Of a stretch of DNA of 64,000 nucleotides, positions 61,801-64,000 are shown one piece after another. The DNA lies in the NCBI RefSeq assembly GCF_900103215.1, contig NZ_FNGV01000014.1, forward strand, positions 1 to 64,000. The letters run 5' to 3'. Numbering within the stretch: the first letter of the stretch is position 1; each line of letters opens with the position of its first letter. Source of the DNA: Kriegella aquimaris (GTDB lineage Bacteria; Bacteroidota; Bacteroidia; Flavobacteriales; Flavobacteriaceae). The translations under genes and the position numbers were made by a program. The notes beneath the pieces are model-generated. The model was given only the letters and a program-made list of their open reading frames with translations, was not told the DNA's origin and did no database searches.

Positions 61801-64000
61801 CAAAAGTTTTGGAGTCCCCGTTCAGAAGAACGGTTCGAGTGTCAACAATTTTTTGGTTTTTTTCTACAAATACCGACACGGTAAGATTTTCGGCACTACT
61901 CGATAATGTAACTTCTACCTTATCTCCAATATTGTACGTCTGCTTGTCCGTTTTTATTTGGAAGAGTTGGTGATCTGCCAATTTTTTGTCTTTATTACTG
62001 AATAGTCTTGTGTGGGCTACATCTTTTACTTTTTGACCGAACTTATCCTCGGTTTCCAGTTCGATTACATAATTTCCAGAGGGCCATTTTTTGGTGTTGT
62101 TCAGGATGACCTCTTGCGATTGTTTTGTGTCAAATTTAGTTTCCCAAACCAATTTTCCCTTTTCCCAAGTTGTGGGGTCATGTTCGTTTTCAAATGCATC
62201 GTGGGGATAGCGCTTTTCAAATTCCGCTCTTGAAAAACCTTTGTAATCTGGGGCTGGCCAAGGCCTACTTCGGAGTACTTCTTCGGGACCTTTTAATTTA
62301 TACATTTTTAGTGTTCCCTTGGTAGCAACAAACTGCCCATTAAGATTGTTGGTTGAAATCGTAATCTTAATGTCACTTTTGTCCTTGTCCAGAGTGTTGG
62401 CAACTCCGATATTGGCGGTCAAGACATGGTAGCCCGCCCTAACTGTTGTAGTCGCACTATGTGTTTCTCCATTAATGTCGGTTACGTCGGCGGTGATTTC
62501 ATAGTTAAAAGTAGGCTGGGTTTCCCGGTCTAGGCTTGTATCAGGTATTGCTTTGAATTTAATGCTGTAGTTTCCTGAAGCATCGGTAACGGTTTCGCCA
62601 TGGGCAATTTCTTGGGGCGTACCGTTATGATGTGGTCGCCCCCAATAGTACCATCTCGGAAAGTTTGTCACGCGTCTTACCCTATAGCTTACCTTGGCGT
62701 CGGTGATATTGCTTCCGGCGTAGGCAATAGCCTTTCCGTTTAATGAAATACTGTCATTGACTTTATATGTTTCGGTCACCGGTTCAAAAGAAGTTTCAAA
62801 TTTCGGTCGCTTGTATTCTTCTACCGAGAAGTTTGCATTTCCATGGAGATTGACCATTTTTGAGGTTACTTCCATTGAAAAATTTCCTGTGAGTCCGGCA
62901 GACGGAAGTAAAAATTCCCCGTTGAAAGACCCAAATTCATTGGTGATGAATTCTTGCTTATCCACCTCTTGACGGTTTACGTCATATAAAGTAACCGCAA
63001 CCGTTGTGTTTGTGAGTACAGAAGAGGTATTCTTATCTTTTTTTATCGCAATACCTTTAAAATATAATGGTTGCCCAGGTCTGTAGATGCTTCGATCTGT
63101 AAACAAAAAGGATGTGTAAATAGTACTCGGCGTATTATTGTCGTGTTTTTGATTGACGTAATAATCTCCGAAATAGGCTTTGTCTGAGCGATGTGTAATC
63201 TCTGTCTTTACATTGGTCCAATAATCGTTATCCAATAAGATTTCTACCATTCCCATTTCGTTCGTAGTAAAGGTATTGGTCAAATCGGGACCATTGTAGT
63301 TCTTTCGGTAATTGAATTTCACTTTCGCTCCATGAACGGGGCTTCCGTTAATTCTGTTGATTACCTGAAATTTGTGATGGACGGGTGTTCGTGTTTCTAT
63401 AAGCGCCAAATCGGTCACTTGTATCGGGCTATAGGCAAAGGCAGAATCCCCATCCTCTTCAGGAATCGCTAAAATCACATATTGGCCGTTGGGTAAAGAG
63501 GGAATGGAAACTTCGGTTTTGTGCGACTGATAATCTTTTTCATTTTTTAAATCGGTACGCCATTCCTTAATTGTATTTAATTTTTTAATGTAGGCTAATT
63601 TTTCAGGCTCTGGGTAGAGCGTGTTCAAATGTTGTAACTCATTTTGCGATATGGCATAGGCTGTAAGTTGCAGACCATTATGATTCTTGTAATCTACTAA
63701 TAATCGAGATGGCGTATTTACCGGTACGTGCTGCTCAGTAGTAAGTTCAAGGCTTTTTTTGAAAATATCGAACTTCAGGGCGCTGCATTTCTTGGCACCC
63801 CTACTTTCAGGGAATTTGGCAATAATTTCTTCGCAAAGTTCCAGTGCTTCTTTCTGTTTCCACTGGTGCTCGTCGTTAACATTCGGTGTATAGCTATTCC
63901 CCCATTGACGATACAAGGCGGCTATTTCATAATTATAAAGTGCAGAGACTTCACTGTGTGATAGACTTTGTGCCGATTGCTGCAATACTTCTAGATAAAG
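58820..64000 (-). CDS. Alpha-2-macroglobulin family protein (5' end cut by window)
   Basis: About 1726 C-terminal residues are present; the frame runs open to the window edge, so the signal peptide and first domains lie outside. The order is typical of bacterial alpha-2-macroglobulins: MG domains (YRPGQPLYFKGIAIKKD; VEEYKRPKFETSFEPV), then ETAFFFPQLHTDPEGNVSFSF starting the A2M domain. The thioester motif CNEQ (60437-60448) lies in EYPYDCNEQIFSRYYANTLAS, and the thioester and receptor domains follow. It likely traps attacking proteases at the surface or in the periplasm. A stretch resembling a TonB box (SLDEVVTTDYDVSEKK) lies where the bait region should be. The usual partner penicillin-binding protein 1c is not in the window. 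Confidence 0.92.
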   Translation of the reverse strand, partial: LYLEVLQQSAQSLSHSEVSALYNYEIAALYRQWGNSYTPNVNDEHQWKQKEALELCEEIIAKFPESRGAKKCSALKFDIFKKSLELTTEQHVPVNTPSRLLVDYKNHNGLQLTAYAISQNELQHLNTLYPEPEKLAYIKKLNTIKEWRTDLKNEKDYQSHKTEVSIPSLPNGQYVILAIPEEDGDSAFAYSPIQVTDLALIETRTPVHHKFQVINRINGSPVHGAKVKFNYRKNYNGPDLTNTFTTNEMGMVEILLDNDYWTNVKTEITHRSDKAYFGDYYVNQKHDNNTPSTIYTSFLFTDRSIYRPGQPLYFKGIAIKKDKNTSSVLTNTTVAVTLYDVNRQEVDKQEFITNEFGSFNGEFLLPSAGLTGNFSMEVTSKMVNLHGNANFSVEEYKRPKFETSFEPVTETYKVNDSISLNGKAIAYAGSNITDAKVSYRVRRVTNFPRWYYWGRPHHNGTPQEIAHGETVTDASGNYSIKFKAIPDTSLDRETQPTFNYEITADVTDINGETHSATTTVRAGYHVLTANIGVANTLDKDKSDIKITISTNNLNGQFVATKGTLKMYKLKGPEEVLRSRPWPAPDYKGFSRAEFEKRYPHDAFENEHDPTTWEKGKLVWETKFDTKQSQEVILNNTKKWPSGNYVIELETEDKFGQKVKDVAHTRLFSNKDKKLADHQLFQIKTDKQTYNIGDKVEVTLSSSAENLTVSVFVEKNQKIVDTRTVLLNGDSKTFDIPVNTDDLGGFAINYSFSAFNSFESGTVPVLVPYPPTDLKIESITFRDKLLPGTDETWTFKIKGPKGEQVTSEVLASMYDASLDAFRGHNWSFDPNYRSNYYSSIYSNANQSYGTSSFLTYSNYKTAYNYELQSFDSFNWFGFHFGYGRQRLYSNMAMRKGAPSAAMGMMAPESESLDEVVTTDYDVSEKKEEGPFDKEMENDKNAATDQKVQIRKNLQETAFFFPQLHTDPEGNVSFSFTTPEALTRWKLQLLAHTKTLQYALTTLETVTQKELMVIPNIPRFLREGDEIVISTKIANLTKNVLSGASSLKLTDVVTGNDVTEKLIVPFSSEEMARKSFSVDSLGNTQVSWRLKIPEGLQGVQYTITAKAGSFSDGEQSILPVLTNRMLVTETLPMWVRSNQTKTFILEKLLDNTSTTLSNHKLTLELTSNPAWYAVQALPYLMEYPYDCNEQIFSRYYANTLASHIANSNPRIREVFDQWSNSKALLSGLEKNQELKSMLIEETPWLRDAQSETEQKKRIALLFDLNKMRNEQRNALNKLKENQMSSGAWAWFNGGRENRFITQHIITGLGHLKQLNVTDANDQTEQMIERALQFLDKEFVEEYNRMKKRTSNINDDHLSHTQTHYLYMRSFFKDIPKSSDVVNAIAYYKSQAQKYWPKKNLYTKGLLALSLNRMGDNNTSKKIVRSLKENSINSEELGMYWKENTNSWFWYQAPVETQALMIEVFSELTDDSSSIDNLKIWLLQQKKTNQWKTTKASSDAVYALLLQGGDWLSVNDAVNVEVGGKKIDPSKLENVKVEAGTGYFKTTWNGNEISNEMAWVQLDKKGEGIAWGALYWQYFEDLDKITSEETPLQLEKKLFLKRNTDTGEEIWEITSQTTLEVGDLVRIRIELRVDRAMEFVHMKDMRAAGTEPINVLSQYKRQDGLGYYESTKDASTNFFFDYLTKGVYVFEYDLRVNNSGDFSNGITTIQSMYAPEYSSHSEGVRLQIK

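Overview
The window reads as a chromosomal segment of a marine-type Flavobacteriaceae (Bacteroidota); I cannot name genus or species. The basis is a SusC/SusD pair with DUF4959/DUF4998-type lipoproteins, a BamA-OmpH-OmpH block, DUF6089 and DUF5723 proteins, fused FolK-deoxynucleoside kinase and Hpt-adenylate kinase enzymes, a short Obg GTPase, and promoters of the Bacteroidota form (TTG, about 19 nt, TAnnTTTG). Most of it is ordinary core genome of moderate-to-low G+C. Only the first 3 kb and the SusC/D locus look accessory.

Layout. (a) 1-3.25 kb: right-hand end of a mobilizable element, with a repeat-rich putative oriT/promoter, a MobC-like protein and an unusually long relaxase. It stops beside the 3' end of a tRNA-Leu(TAA) gene, which is cotranscribed with tRNA-Gly(GCC). 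(b) 3.6-19.4 kb: housekeeping and envelope genes: mutS, a TrmH-family methyltransferase, folK-dNK, sppA, an OmpA-like porin, a YhhQ-type queuosine-precursor transporter, a large AsmA-like protein, an MDR reductase, a DUF2797 protein and a GH3-family (auxin-conjugase-like) enzyme. (c) 19.5-27.1 kb: a four-gene glycan-uptake operon susC-susD-DUF4959-DUF4998 with no enzyme or regulator in the window, preceded by a 565-nt gap carrying three copies of an ACGTAAG motif. (d) 27.7-34 kb: an alpha/beta-hydrolase-like protein, then the tig-clpP-clpX proteostasis block, a small YvlD-type membrane protein, and pdxJ with an esterase.

(e) 34.1-41.4 kb: an envelope-biogenesis run on the + strand: CBS protein, nadK, DUF6089, uppS, bamA and two OmpH/Skp chaperones, closed by a strong terminator. 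uppS supplies the undecaprenyl carrier lipid, BamA inserts outer-membrane proteins and Skp escorts them. (f) 41.5-44 kb: a compact three-gene operon (KAS III-like synthase, SAM methyltransferase, GT2 glycosyltransferase) of unknown product; this is the best candidate here for an uncharacterised pathway. (g) 44.1-52 kb: gcvP, a UbiA-like membrane protein, a sigma factor with a small soluble zinc anti-sigma, a decayed lipoprotein gene, a 5'(3')-nucleotidase and an M3 peptidase. (h) 52.1-56.3 kb: purine genes purE, purK and the hpt-adk fusion, then obgE. (i) 56.3-64 kb: two lipoproteins, a 587-nt gap with a possible long leader, a small membrane protein, a DoxX protein and a large alpha-2-macroglobulin cut by the window end.

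Convergent gene pairs are often separated by long near-perfect palindromes that can terminate from both sides, and in two places the hairpin overlaps a stop codon. No CRISPR array, IS element, prophage or rRNA operon was seen.
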